25,481 nucleotides of DNA from an uncultured Bacteroidales bacterium (GTDB lineage: Bacteria; Bacteroidota; Bacteroidia; Bacteroidales; UBA3663). The stretch covers positions 1 to 25,481 of the forward strand of contig CALBPV010000040.1 in assembly GCA_937899265.1 (NCBI GenBank). Reading direction: 5' to 3'. The notes under the pieces were generated by a model. The model saw nothing but the letters and a program-made list of their open reading frames with translations. It had not been told where the DNA came from and searched no databases. The translations under genes were made by a program, and so were the position numbers. The first letter of the stretch is position 1. Every line of letters starts with the position of its first letter. Positions 6,330 through 16,200 of the stretch are shown piece after piece.

Positions 6330-9300
6330 TTACCATTCGGGGACTGCGAAGAGCGAGCGGATAGTGAAATCGACCTCCATCGTGCTGGAGAAGGCAAGGC
6401 CGGGTACCACCTGTCCGTTCACGATTTCGCCAAACGCACAATAGCCATTGCCGCCTGTAGCTCCCCATGGATTCCAAAGCTCAAGACGATACTTGGGACT
6501 CTCGTTCGAGTCGGGCACCTTCGTTACGTCGTAGCTTATGCTTTGTCCGTCGAGCTTGAGTCCATCGAGCGTGGCATGCATGGTGGGGAAGAACGCGTAG
6601 ATGTCGGCAATCTCAATGAACGTCATCTCGCTGCCGCCGGTGTAGTCGGTACCATCGGTGGTGTAGAGAATGTTGAACTGCCGCCTTGAGAGTTCATACT
6701 TCGCTGTCTCGGTGTTGAGCACCACATCGAAAGTAGTCCCCTGGTTGAATCCCCATGTTCCATCCCACGACGGGTTGATGGTGATGAGGTTGGGCGTATA
6801 GGTTCCAACGGGTCCGTTCGTCTTCACGGTGAAGGTAATCTCGCACGATTCAGCGAAGGTGAAGGCCGGGTCGCTATCGACATCGGTGAGCGAGCTGAAG
6901 GGCGAGGCCACAATTTTGTTTCCAACCTGACCCTTGCCCCAGATGTTGAACATCTCGATGCGATAGTTACCCTTGTCCTCGATGTCGCCGTAGCAGAAAT
7001 TGTTGGCGTCGAACTTGATGGCCTGTCCGTCGAGTTTTATCTCGTCAATGCGTACGAAGGCATTGGGATAGCGCTTTACGAGTTCTACAAAGTCAAGCAG
7101 GGTCACCATGGCTCCGTTGACGGCACCGTTGTAGGTTACGGTGTGCTGTCCATCGAGTTCCTGCGGCATGATGGTGGCGAGGACGGTGCCCCATGTGCCA
7201 CCCCAGTCGCTTCCCACAGCCAACAGACTGACGTTGATGCCGGAGTATTGCTCGTCGGTCACATAGTTATAGACGAGCGAGCATGCACCTTCGCCCGAGA
7301 GTTCGGCATCGCGAAGGATAGCTATCTGCATCTTGTCTGCGGTCAGGGAGAATATCTTCAACTTGGTCTTCACATCTTTCGAAACGGCATTGTACTGGGG
7401 AATGCCGAGCACGTCGATGCTGAGTGTGATGGTCTTGCTGAATTCGTTCCATGTCGATGTCTCGTCGATGGTGTAGGTACCCTCTTCAGTGGTCTCGGTA
7501 CCGTCTGCGGCAATGCGAACGATGGTCACTGTGCCGTCCTCGCGCAACGTCATCGTACCATAGTCCTGGGCGGCGCAAATCCAGCTGTTGCCAGCGTAGT
7601 CGGGGCACCAGTTCCAGGAGTCGCCGGCCACCTTGGCCTGATTGGTGACGCTGTTCCATGAGTCATCTGTGCCATAGTAATACATCGGACCGTCCCAGAC
7701 GGCATGCCCGCCGTCGGCACGGAGGTCGATGTGCCAAGTGTGGTAGAGCAATGACTTGTCGAGTTCAGAGCCTTGATAGAGTTCGTCGCTCACGTAGTTA
7801 TAGACAAGCGAGCAGGCACCTTCGCCGGAGAGTGTCGGGTCGCGCAGAATGGCTATCTGCATCGTTCCGTCGCCCAACGAGAAGATTTTGAGTTGGTTCT
7901 TCACATCCTGCGATACGGCGTTGAAGTTGGGCAGTCCGAGCACATCGATGCTGAGAGTGATGGTCTTGGCATTCTCGTCGATGGAGTAAGTGCCTTCCTC
8001 TGCCGTCTCTGTGCCGTCCGCAGCGTAGCGCACAACAGCTACCGTGCCGTCCTCGCGCAGCGTCATGGTACCGTAGTCCTGGGCACTGCAGAGCCAGGTG
8101 TTGCTGAGGTATTCGGGACACCAATTCCATGAGTCGCCGATGACAGGCTCACCGTTGGTCGCGGTGCGCCACGAGTCGTCGGTGCCGTAGTAGTAGAGGG
8201 GACCTGTCCATGATGCCGACGATCCGTCGGGACGGATGTCGAGGTGCCAAGTCCGGTAGAGGAGAGCCTTGTCGATTGATTCGCTCAGAGCCGATGTGAC
8301 GGCACGCACAGCCAGCGCCGTGTAGGTGGGCACGGTGTTGCGTCCGTTTCCTGCGGACGAAATCTCGTAATCCACATAGTATTTGGGATTGTTCTCGTTG
8401 ACTGAACCTGTGGCATAATAGGCCGTTGCATCGGCATTCTCCGATTCGTAGCCGTATCGCTTGGCGTTGCAGGGCAGGATGATGGAATTTCCGTTGGGAC
8501 CCGTGAGTTTGTAGGCGCCCTCTATGAACTCTATCTGACAGAGCGAGAAGAGCTCCTCGAATTGTTCGGCCGTAGGCAGAGTGGCTATTCCGCCGTAGGT
8601 TTTGTAGGCAATGTCCTGGAGGGTACGATAGGTGTTGTCCGAAGCGTAGTCGGCAGGATCGATGGAGGCATTCCAGCCGTCGAGGTCACCGAAGGCGAAG
8701 AGACCGCCCTCAGCCGTCTCGGACGAAGCGCCGATATTGGTCTTGGCCCACTTGACCGAAAGGCCGAGATCGACGAAGTCGTCGTTGGCGTCATAATCCT
8801 TGTCATCCGTCGTGAAGCTCTTCACATCGCCATAGACGATGCCCGACCCCAAGTCGAGGTAGGCGGCATAGTAGTAGTCCGTCCCGGGCTGGAGTCCTTC
8901 CACTTGTTCCTGACGCGAGGCCGTGGCGGGAGAGTCATTCAGACGATAGGCTGCACGCAAAGTCTCGACATCCGGGGACGTGGAGATAACGAAGCCCATG
9001 GTGGCATCTTCCGTGTAGTCGGAAGCCGCAGCGGAGAGCGTAGCGGCAAAGGGTGTCACGCCGACGGCTGCCGCAGTTGATACCTTGGCATCGGTTGTCA
9101 CGAGAGTCTTGATTTCGCCCTTGTAGGTGACGCGACCCTGCAGGGTGACGTATGCCTGATAATAAATGGTGAGTTCATCGGTCAGTCCATCGATGGTGGC
9201 CGAGAAAGACGTAGCGGTCGAAGCACCCACCTTCTCGCTGAGGTTTCCCTCCGAGTAGCCGTAGTAGAAACCGGTGGCATAGGACGAGGTGCTGACATTG

Positions 9301-9488
9301 TCGAGACCCGTGACGCTACCGTGCATGGTAGCTGTCGTAGCAGTAACATCGGAAGACCCCGTCACTACCGAGCCCTCGCCGAGGAGGGCTGTGGTAGCCA
9401 CTGAGTAATCTTCATCTTCGCTACATGCCGTGAAGGCAAGTCCGCAAGACAAAAGCGCAAGAGCGCCGCAGAATATTTTGGATTTCAT
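6330..9488 (-). CDS. Large multidomain surface lipoprotein of a PUL (SusF-position, putative glycan-binding)
   Basis: A 1052-residue protein with a lipoprotein signal (AFTAC, Cys near 21). Regions in order: two fibronectin-III/Ig-like domains at about 37-130 and 133-226, the first with TATMHGSV; a Fibrobacter-major-paralogous-type domain at about 235-395, with VDLGLSVKWAKTNIGASS and LPTAEQFEEL; two tandem copies of a beta-rich, lipocalin-like unit at about 405-575 and 578-750, starting LLYRTWHLD and LLYHTWHID and sharing SWNWCP and QDYGTMTLREDGTV; and two related C-terminal domains with MFNIWGKG (about 848) and LWNPWGATG (about 1007). No catalytic motif is evident. Position after susC/susD suggests a surface glycan-binding protein. 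The fold names are by resemblance only, and the binding role is inferred. It starts 14 nt after the preceding gene. Confidence 0.8.
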   Translation of the reverse strand: MKSKIFCGALALLSCGLAFTACSEDEDYSVATTALLGEGSVVTGSSDVTATTATMHGSVTGLDNVSTSSYATGFYYGYSEGNLSEKVGASTATSFSATIDGLTDELTIYYQAYVTLQGRVTYKGEIKTLVTTDAKVSTAAAVGVTPFAATLSAAASDYTEDATMGFVISTSPDVETLRAAYRLNDSPATASRQEQVEGLQPGTDYYYAAYLDLGSGIVYGDVKSFTTDDKDYDANDDFVDLGLSVKWAKTNIGASSETAEGGLFAFGDLDGWNASIDPADYASDNTYRTLQDIAYKTYGGIATLPTAEQFEELFSLCQIEFIEGAYKLTGPNGNSIILPCNAKRYGYESENADATAYYATGSVNENNPKYYVDYEISSAGNGRNTVPTYTALAVRAVTSALSESIDKALLYRTWHLDIRPDGSSASWTGPLYYYGTDDSWRTATNGEPVIGDSWNWCPEYLSNTWLCSAQDYGTMTLREDGTVAVVRYAADGTETAEEGTYSIDENAKTITLSIDVLGLPNFNAVSQDVKNQLKIFSLGDGTMQIAILRDPTLSGEGACSLVYNYVSDELYQGSELDKSLLYHTWHIDLRADGGHAVWDGPMYYYGTDDSWNSVTNQAKVAGDSWNWCPDYAGNSWICAAQDYGTMTLREDGTVTIVRIAADGTETTEEGTYTIDETSTWNEFSKTITLSIDVLGIPQYNAVSKDVKTKLKIFSLTADKMQIAILRDAELSGEGACSLVYNYVTDEQYSGINVSLLAVGSDWGGTWGTVLATIMPQELDGQHTVTYNGAVNGAMVTLLDFVELVKRYPNAFVRIDEIKLDGQAIKFDANNFCYGDIEDKGNYRIEMFNIWGKGQVGNKIVASPFSSLTDVDSDPAFTFAESCEITFTVKTNGPVGTYTPNLITINPSWDGTWGFNQGTTFDVVLNTETAKYELSRRQFNILYTTDGTDYTGGSEMTFIEIADIYAFFPTMHATLDGLKLDGQSISYDVTKVPDSNESPKYRLELWNPWGATGGNGYCAFGEIVNGQVVPGLAFSSTMEVDFTIRSLFAVPEW

Positions 9489-9502
9489 AATCGTTCGGAA
9501 TT

Positions 9503-11443
9503 TTATTCTATCGTAATTGAGTTAACCGTGCAGGCGGACTTGTAGGAACCGTCCTCGTCGGCAGCCACTTCGGCATAGCCCACGTACTGCATGGTGATGA
9601 TGAGTGCCGACTGGTCAGAATCCGATGACCAGGGCGAGATGGTAGAGCCGGTGGTGTTGGTCCAGCCGACGGTGTAGGTTCCGTCGCCGTTGACCTCAAT
9701 GGCACGTGCGTAGTCGAAGCATGCAGGTTCCCAACTCTGCTCGTCGCCGCGGTTGCAGCAGAGCACCATCTTGGCAGTCTGCGTAAAGGTGAAGCCCTTC
9801 AGAGTCACCGTCACCTTGAGGGTCTGGTTCTTCTTGAGCTTGATGTTGGTGGGATCTATCATGTCGCCGCCGCCTCCCCATGGATTGTAAAGCTGGCAGC
9901 GGAAATAGTTGTCGGCCTCGATGTAGTTGTTCTCGGCACCGGCGGTGAAGGGAACGACCACAGGACCCGACTCGCCTCCACCTCCGATGGCCTTGTAAGT
10001 CATACCGGCCACGAGGTAGGTGTTGACATTTCCGCTCCCGTCGGTCGATGCGGGCACACCGAGGATGAGTTCGGAGCCTGCATCACACTTGAAGACCGTG
10101 AACTCGGTGCCTGTAACGGCCACGGTTCGATTGTCGCCCGATGCGGTCAGAATTGTGACGGGTTGGTCGAAGATGATGGTTGTGCCGTCGATGGAGTAAG
10201 AGCCGGTGATGTCGCCCGCCGTATAACCGCCCTTTCTGGTGAGGGTGAGTTCGTAGTCGGCAATCTCTTCCTCGTCGGGAGCGGGTGCCCATGTCGTGTT
10301 GTAGTTGCCGTTGACCATCTTTTCCCAAGCCGAAGTGGCACCGTTCCACCACATCCAGTCGTAGGGCATTTCGTCGGAGATGAGGAAGGTCATTTGGTCG
10401 CCCAAATAGTTCACGCCATTGATGTCGGTAGTGAAGAGTTTGGTCTCAAGGTCGGTCACCGAGGGAAGTACGGGATCGGAGGTCTCGAGATACTCTGGAT
10501 TGTCGGAAGGAATGGTCACCACGCCATCGCGCACATCCTTGGCGATGTAGTTCCAGATAATCCACCAAGAACCCTCGGAGTTGGTACGCATGGTCGCCAG
10601 CTGAAGGAAGTAGGGCGTAAGCTCGGTGATGTAGATATTCGTGGTGTAGTTGGCACAAACCTCATCGAAGCCTGCGTTGTGGAGCGCGTATGTGTCGGTG
10701 AAGGAAAGGCGCGGATGGGACGAATCGCTCAGGTTGAGGGTATATTTGCCCGAGAGCGTAACGCCTGTGGAGGCACCCTTGCTGCCGGCCTCACCGCGAT
10801 ACTCGACGAGTTTGCAACCCTCGGTGTCGCTGAGCGTGAAGGTCATGTAGGAATCCATGTAAGGACTGTCCTGTGGAATGAGCCACGACTGGAAACCGGG
10901 ATCCCAGTTGGGAGTCATGTGATTGATGCCGATGTCGGTGGAACCGCTGCCGTCGTTGAGCACGTCATCGGGGTTGCAGTACATCACGGGACCTGTGCAC
11001 TGGCCTACGCCGTAGTTGCCGTCGCAGGGCACCCAGGTCTTGGAGCTGCCGACACCTCCCGTAAGGTATCCGTAGAGGGGATCCTCCAGTAGTGCCATAT
11101 TGTTGGTCGTGATGCTGAGCCAAGTGGTGTCACCATAGACAACGCCTCCTTTGGTATCGACACCGAAGACGAAGGGATAGGTGCCGGAGAAGGGGAGGTC
11201 GATTTCTACGGTCGAACCCTTGCTATAGCCGTTGGGCTGTATCCAGAAGCACTGATACTTCTTGTCGAGAAGACTCTGCATCGTGATGTGGTTGTTTTCG
11301 TCGCAGGTGACGGTGTAGGCAACGCCCTCCACAAGGTCGGTCGGTGCAAAATCCTTCTGAGCCAGATCGTGGTCGTCTGGCGTACAGGCTGCCATCAGTA
11401 CGGACAAGCCTGCCATGCCGGAAAGAATATATTTGAATTTCAT
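9503..11443 (-). CDS. SusE-position surface lipoprotein (putative glycan-binding)
   Basis: A 646-residue lipoprotein with signal peptide and lipobox MAAC (C20). An N-terminal Ig-like domain (about 30-115, including the segment GTYPFVFGVDTKGG) is followed by a Trp/Tyr-rich central region and a C-terminal domain from about 500 to the end. That last domain contains LYNPWGGGG (about residue 520) and a beta-strand-rich stretch ending TVNSITIE. The NPWG segment closely matches two sites in the next protein of the operon, so the two probably share a carbohydrate-binding-like module. No enzyme motif is seen. It lies third in the operon, where SusE-type surface glycan-binding proteins are usually encoded. 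The protein family itself was not recognised. Confidence 0.75.
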   Translation of the reverse strand: MKFKYILSGMAGLSVLMAACTPDDHDLAQKDFAPTDLVEGVAYTVTCDENNHITMQSLLDKKYQCFWIQPNGYSKGSTVEIDLPFSGTYPFVFGVDTKGGVVYGDTTWLSITTNNMALLEDPLYGYLTGGVGSSKTWVPCDGNYGVGQCTGPVMYCNPDDVLNDGSGSTDIGINHMTPNWDPGFQSWLIPQDSPYMDSYMTFTLSDTEGCKLVEYRGEAGSKGASTGVTLSGKYTLNLSDSSHPRLSFTDTYALHNAGFDEVCANYTTNIYITELTPYFLQLATMRTNSEGSWWIIWNYIAKDVRDGVVTIPSDNPEYLETSDPVLPSVTDLETKLFTTDINGVNYLGDQMTFLISDEMPYDWMWWNGATSAWEKMVNGNYNTTWAPAPDEEEIADYELTLTRKGGYTAGDITGSYSIDGTTIIFDQPVTILTASGDNRTVAVTGTEFTVFKCDAGSELILGVPASTDGSGNVNTYLVAGMTYKAIGGGGESGPVVVPFTAGAENNYIEADNYFRCQLYNPWGGGGDMIDPTNIKLKKNQTLKVTVTLKGFTFTQTAKMVLCCNRGDEQSWEPACFDYARAIEVNGDGTYTVGWTNTTGSTISPWSSDSDQSALIITMQYVGYAEVAADEDGSYKSACTVNSITIE

Positions 11444-11470
11444 AATGTTCTGTTTGTATTTGTTGTAGCG

Positions 11471-11490
11471 CCTCTCCCTTCAGGGGGAGG
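11471..11490 (-). other. Hairpin between susD and the SusE-position gene
   Basis: CCTCTCCC and GGGGGAGG pair with one G-U over a TTCA loop. The sequence resembles a shortened member of the GC-rich repeat family. It lies between the susD stop (11503) and the next start (11443), where a processing or attenuation hairpin could raise susC/susD expression relative to distal genes. Confidence 0.45.
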
Positions 11491-11502
11491 TTGGGAGGAG
11501 GT

Positions 11503-13206
11503 TTACCAGCCCTGATTCTGTGTCAGGACGTTGTTGGTGAGCTGAATCTGGGTGAGCGGTATCTGAAGGAAACCTCGCTTGGCGGTAATGTTGTCGGCAT
11601 TGTAGGTGACAACATCGGACGTACCGCCGGAAAGGACCGTGAGGCCGCTCTGAGCGGCGATGGCAGCTGCTGCGGTGGCACCGTTGCTGTCTTGACGACG
11701 AAGGTCGAACCAGCGCAGGCCCTCGAAGGCGAACTCAAGACGACGCTCCTCGAGGATGCTGGCTGCGGAAGTGCCTATCTGGCTGTAGCCGGCGGCGAGA
11801 GAACCGTCCTCAAGACGATAGGCGCGTTCGTGAACCATGTTGACGTATGTCTGAGCTTGGGAGCTGCCCAACTCAGCAGCCATGAGGAGCACGTCGGCGT
11901 AACGCATCACAACGTAGTCAATAGGCTGCGAAATTTGGAAGTCGCCGGCCATGAGACCCTGATAGAGGTGTGTGAGCGCACCGTCGATATATCCGGAACG
12001 TGCCGTATATTTCTTGTTGGTGTAACCGGTGTATTCGCGCTGGTCAGGAATGGCGAGTGTCTGATAGTCGGCCATGGCATAGATACCTTCTTCTTCAATG
12101 TCGATGATGGAAGCCTCGGCACGCTGGTCTCCCGAGGGGTAGGAAGCCTTCCAGCCGGGAACCACAGTGGCACCGCCCCAACCCTGTCCGTAGGGCGCCT
12201 TGAACGTACCGCCGCGCAGCGAGAACATCTGGATGGCGTTGTTGCCGCCGGCGTTGCCGTTGTAGTCGCTGGTGTAGTTGAACTTCATGGCCAGCACTGT
12301 CTCGGCGTTGCCGTCGCCGGCGTATGTGGACACGGACTGCATTGTGCCCGAAGCATCGGCTTCCCAGTGAGTGGAAGCGCAATACCAGAGGTTCTTGTAG
12401 AGCGGAATGAGGCTGTACTCGCCTGAGGCGATGACATCCTCCAGTCCCTGTAGAGCCTCAGCCTTGGTGAGGGTACCGGGTTCTCCGCCATACACACCAT
12501 TATAAAATAGATAGACACGTGCGAGGAATGCCTTGGCGGCCCAGCTGGTGATGCGTCCGTCGTTGGCGGCAGCTTGAGCCTTGGGATAGGCATCGGCGGG
12601 GATGTTGGCTGCCGCATACTTGAGGTCTTCTACAATCTGGGCGTAAATCTCGGAAGGTTCGCTCTGCGGTATGTTTTCGCTCGAAGGAGCGGTGAGCAGA
12701 GGAACGCGCTCGAAGAGACGCACGAGGTCGAAGTACATGATGGCACGCATGGCACGAGCCTCGCCCATGTACTGTCCCATAAGGGTGGAATCGGTCCAGG
12801 CTATCTCGTCTTGATGTGAAAGGAGCTCGTTGCAGCGGTAGATACCCTGATAGTAGTACTGCCAGAGCGTGTTGTAAAGATCGACTTGGGAATTGTCCTG
12901 GCCGATGTCCCAGCGGTCAACGACCTGCGAATTGCGGGCATCGCCGTTGCCTGTGCCGCCGAGACACTCGTCGGAGAGGAGTTCTGCCGCATAGTGGAAG
13001 CAGAACGTGGGACCGTTCGACACGGTACGCTGCCATCCGTCATAGCACCCGATGAGGGCGTAGTAGGCATCGTTCTGGGTCTTGAAATAGTTGCCCGAGT
13101 TGGACTCAGTCTTCGAGCTGACGTCGAAGTAGCTGTCGCCGCACGAGCTGGTGATTCCTGCTGTCAGCAGACCCATAGCTGCAAGCATCAATATCTTTGT
13201 ATTCAT
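11503..13206 (-). CDS. susD: SusD/RagB-family glycan-binding lipoprotein
   Basis: A 567-residue SusD homologue. The lipoprotein signal ends at ITSSC (C22). The N-terminal helical region has QNDAYYALIGCYDGWQ, and TPR-like helices include YYYQGIYRCNELL and YMGEARAMRAIMYFDLVRLF, both hallmarks of the family. The C-terminal half has QPIDYVVMRYADVLLMAAE and LEERRLEFAFEGLRWFDLRR, which are strongly conserved in SusD/RagB proteins. It sits on the cell surface as the lid of the SusC transporter and captures oligosaccharides. It starts 18 nt after the susC stop, as expected for a cotranscribed pair. The symbol marks the family, not starch specificity. Confidence 0.96.
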   Translation of the reverse strand: MNTKILMLAAMGLLTAGITSSCGDSYFDVSSKTESNSGNYFKTQNDAYYALIGCYDGWQRTVSNGPTFCFHYAAELLSDECLGGTGNGDARNSQVVDRWDIGQDNSQVDLYNTLWQYYYQGIYRCNELLSHQDEIAWTDSTLMGQYMGEARAMRAIMYFDLVRLFERVPLLTAPSSENIPQSEPSEIYAQIVEDLKYAAANIPADAYPKAQAAANDGRITSWAAKAFLARVYLFYNGVYGGEPGTLTKAEALQGLEDVIASGEYSLIPLYKNLWYCASTHWEADASGTMQSVSTYAGDGNAETVLAMKFNYTSDYNGNAGGNNAIQMFSLRGGTFKAPYGQGWGGATVVPGWKASYPSGDQRAEASIIDIEEEGIYAMADYQTLAIPDQREYTGYTNKKYTARSGYIDGALTHLYQGLMAGDFQISQPIDYVVMRYADVLLMAAELGSSQAQTYVNMVHERAYRLEDGSLAAGYSQIGTSAASILEERRLEFAFEGLRWFDLRRQDSNGATAAAAIAAQSGLTVLSGGTSDVVTYNADNITAKRGFLQIPLTQIQLTNNVLTQNQGW

Positions 13207-13224
13207 AACTGTGATCTCCTTGTT

Positions 13225-16200
13225 TTAGAATTTGAGATTAACACCTACGAGGATGGTGCGGGGACGGGGATAGTACCCAAGGTCGATGCCGCTCACCCAG
13301 TTGTCCGTACCGTAGCCTATTTCGGGGTCCATGCCGTCGTACTTGGTGAAAGTGAAGGCATTCTGCACCTGGGCATAAAGGCGGCACTGCGAGATGTACT
13401 TGCTCTTAAGCAGTGTCTTGCAGAAGTCGTAGCCCACGGTGATGTTGGAGATACGGAGGAAATCGCCGTCCTGGATGAAGAGGTCGGAGAACTGGTAGTT
13501 GACATTGCTGTTGGTGACACGGGGCAGGAAGTTGGACGTGCCTTCACCTGTCCAGCGGTCAAGAATGGCTGTGGTGTAGTTGGCATACTTGGAGCCGACG
13601 TTGCGGTAGCTCTGTACTATCTGTTGGCCGGCGGTGCCCGAAGCCGTGAGGCTGAAGTCAATACCCTTCCAGTCGCAACCGACAGTGAATCCGTAGGTCA
13701 CATCGGGCATACCGTTTCCGAGGTTGACCTTGTCGTCGTCGTTGATGATGCCGTCATGGTTGATGTCATAGTATTTCACATCACCGGGTTCGGGGTCGCT
13801 CTGGAGCACACCGTTGCCTGCGGCAATCCACTCGTTGATTTCGCCTTCATTCTGGAATATGCCTGCGGTCTTGTAGCCCCAGAAGTAGCCGATGGGCTCG
13901 CCGTTGGAGGCGCGGTAAAATTCGGTGGAGTTGTCGTAGAGCATGTTCGACTGGCCATGGATGATTCCGCCCTCTGTGGGGATGGAACCCACCTCGTTGT
14001 GGTTGTAAGCGAAATTGGCGCTCACATAGTAGTTGAAATTGTCGCCGATGCGGTCGTTCCAGCTGAGAGCCACTTCCACACCCTTGTTGGTCACATCGCC
14101 GCCGTTGACGTATGGAGCACCGGTGCCGGCCGTTGCATACGTGGGAGGCTGCACGAGCCAGTCTTTGGTTTTCTTGATGTAGTAATCGACATTCAAGCCC
14201 AATCGGGAGTCGAAGAATCGGGCATCGATACCGATGTTGGTCTGCTCGGAGGTCTCCCACTTGAGGTCGGCGTTGGCCAGACGGGAGATGTAGTTGCCGT
14301 ACTGGTCGGCTTCGCTGCCGAGGGTTGTGCCGAAATTATAGTAAACGCCCGAAGAGGTGACGGGAGCGAGGTACATGTAGTTGCCGATGTCCTGGTTGCC
14401 GACCTGTCCCCAGGAAGCGCGGAGTTTGAAGTAATCCATGAGGATGGCCTTCGAGAAGTTCTTGGCCCAGTTTTCGTTGCTGAGAATCCAGCCTGCGGAA
14501 ACGGAGGGGAACCAGCCGTAGCGATTGTCCTTGGAGAACTTGGCAGCGCCGTCGCAGCGGAGGGTTGCGGTGGCCATGTAACGCTCCTTCCAGTTCCAGG
14601 AGATACGTCCGAAGTAAGACATCATGCGATCCTCATCCCAGGGAGAACCCGAAACGGAGAGACCGTCCTCCTGGTTCTTGGCATCGCCGTTGGAGAGGTA
14701 GGCATACTGCCAAGTGTTGAAACCGTCCTTGAGGTAGCCGTTGGAACCGTACTGCGAGACACCCTCGGAGCGGTAGCTTTCCGTACCGAGCAGGGCCGAG
14801 AAGGAATGTTCCTTGATTTTCCAGTCATAGGAGAGCGTGTTGGTCCAAGTGATGCCGAAACCGTCGCTGGAGCTTTGGGTAGCGGATGTCTTGGTATCGT
14901 TGTAGGAATAGATGGAGAAATGGTACATGGGCGAGAACGAACGGTAGTTCTGCGAATCGTATTTCACACCGACGGTGGAGCGGAACTTGAGGTTCTTGTA
15001 GAGCTCAAATTCGGCGAAGAGGTTTGCTGTGGTCGTGAACGTGTTGGTACGGTTGTTGACATTGGTCATCATCAGACCGTAGGGGTTTCCGTCGGTATTG
15101 TCCCAGTCGCTGTTGGACGTATCGTTGTAGGGAGTACCGTAGGGATTGTTGTCGCTGTAGATGGGCGTGATAGGAGCCGTATCGAAAGCGCTGCGGAGGG
15201 TGTTGTTATACTGGTTGCCGACGGAGATGCCGCGCTTCTTGGAGTAGATGATGCTTACCTGCTCACCCAGCTTGAGGAAGTTGTCGATAACCTTGTACTC
15301 GGAATTCACGCGGAAGTTGTAACGCTCGTAGTTGGATACATCGGCACCGCCTACGATACCTTCTTGGTTCATGTAGCCGCCGGAGATGGCGTAGTTGCCT
15401 TTCTGTGTGCCGCCGGTGACAGAGAAATTGTAGCTTTGGGTCTTGGCGTTGTCCTTGAACATGGCATCCATCCAATCGGTGTCGTAAATATTTCCGCTTG
15501 CGTCATGGATTGAAGTAATGGAAGCCCAGTCGTATGGCGTGCCGCCGGAGTTGATGTTCTGTTCGTCCATGATGGCCATATACTCTTTGGCGTTGAGCAT
15601 TTTGGCCTTGCGGGCAGCGCTCTGCCACCCGATGTAGGCATCGAAGCTGACGACGGCCTTGCCCTCGTGACCGTTCTTGGTGGTGACCAAAACGACACCG
15701 TTGGCCGACTGGTTACCGTAGATGGCTGCGGAGGCGGCATCCTTGAGCACATCGATGCTCTCGATATCATTGGGATTGACGGAGGAGATGTCACCGCGCA
15801 CACCGTCGATAATGTAGAGAGGGCCGGAGTTACCCACGGTACCGAGACCGCGGATGCTCACCTTGAGACCCTCACCGGGCTGACCGGACGAGGACATAAT
15901 CGTCATACCGGGAGTTTGTCCCTGAAGGGCTTGAAGAGGGTTGCTGGTGGAGAGTTTGGCAATGTCGTCACCCTTCACCTGAAGCGTGGCGCCCGTCACC
16001 AGTTTCTTCTTCTGTACACCGTAACCTACCACCACCACTTCGTCGAGAGCTTCGTTGGCCTCTTCCAAAGCGATGTCAAGTTTGGAGGATGTGACTGTGC
16101 GCTCCTGCGTAGTGTAACCTACGTATGAGAACACCAGCGTAGCGCCTCTGTCCACTTGGAGTGAATACTTGCCATCAGTATCGGTGATGGTACCATTGCT

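Noticed and set aside
12886..15513. 875-codon open frame on the plus strand opposite susC
   Set aside because: It is antisense to a conserved SusC barrel. Its composition is Val/Gly/Glu-rich as expected from the reverse strand of GC-rich codons, and it has no domain or promoter.
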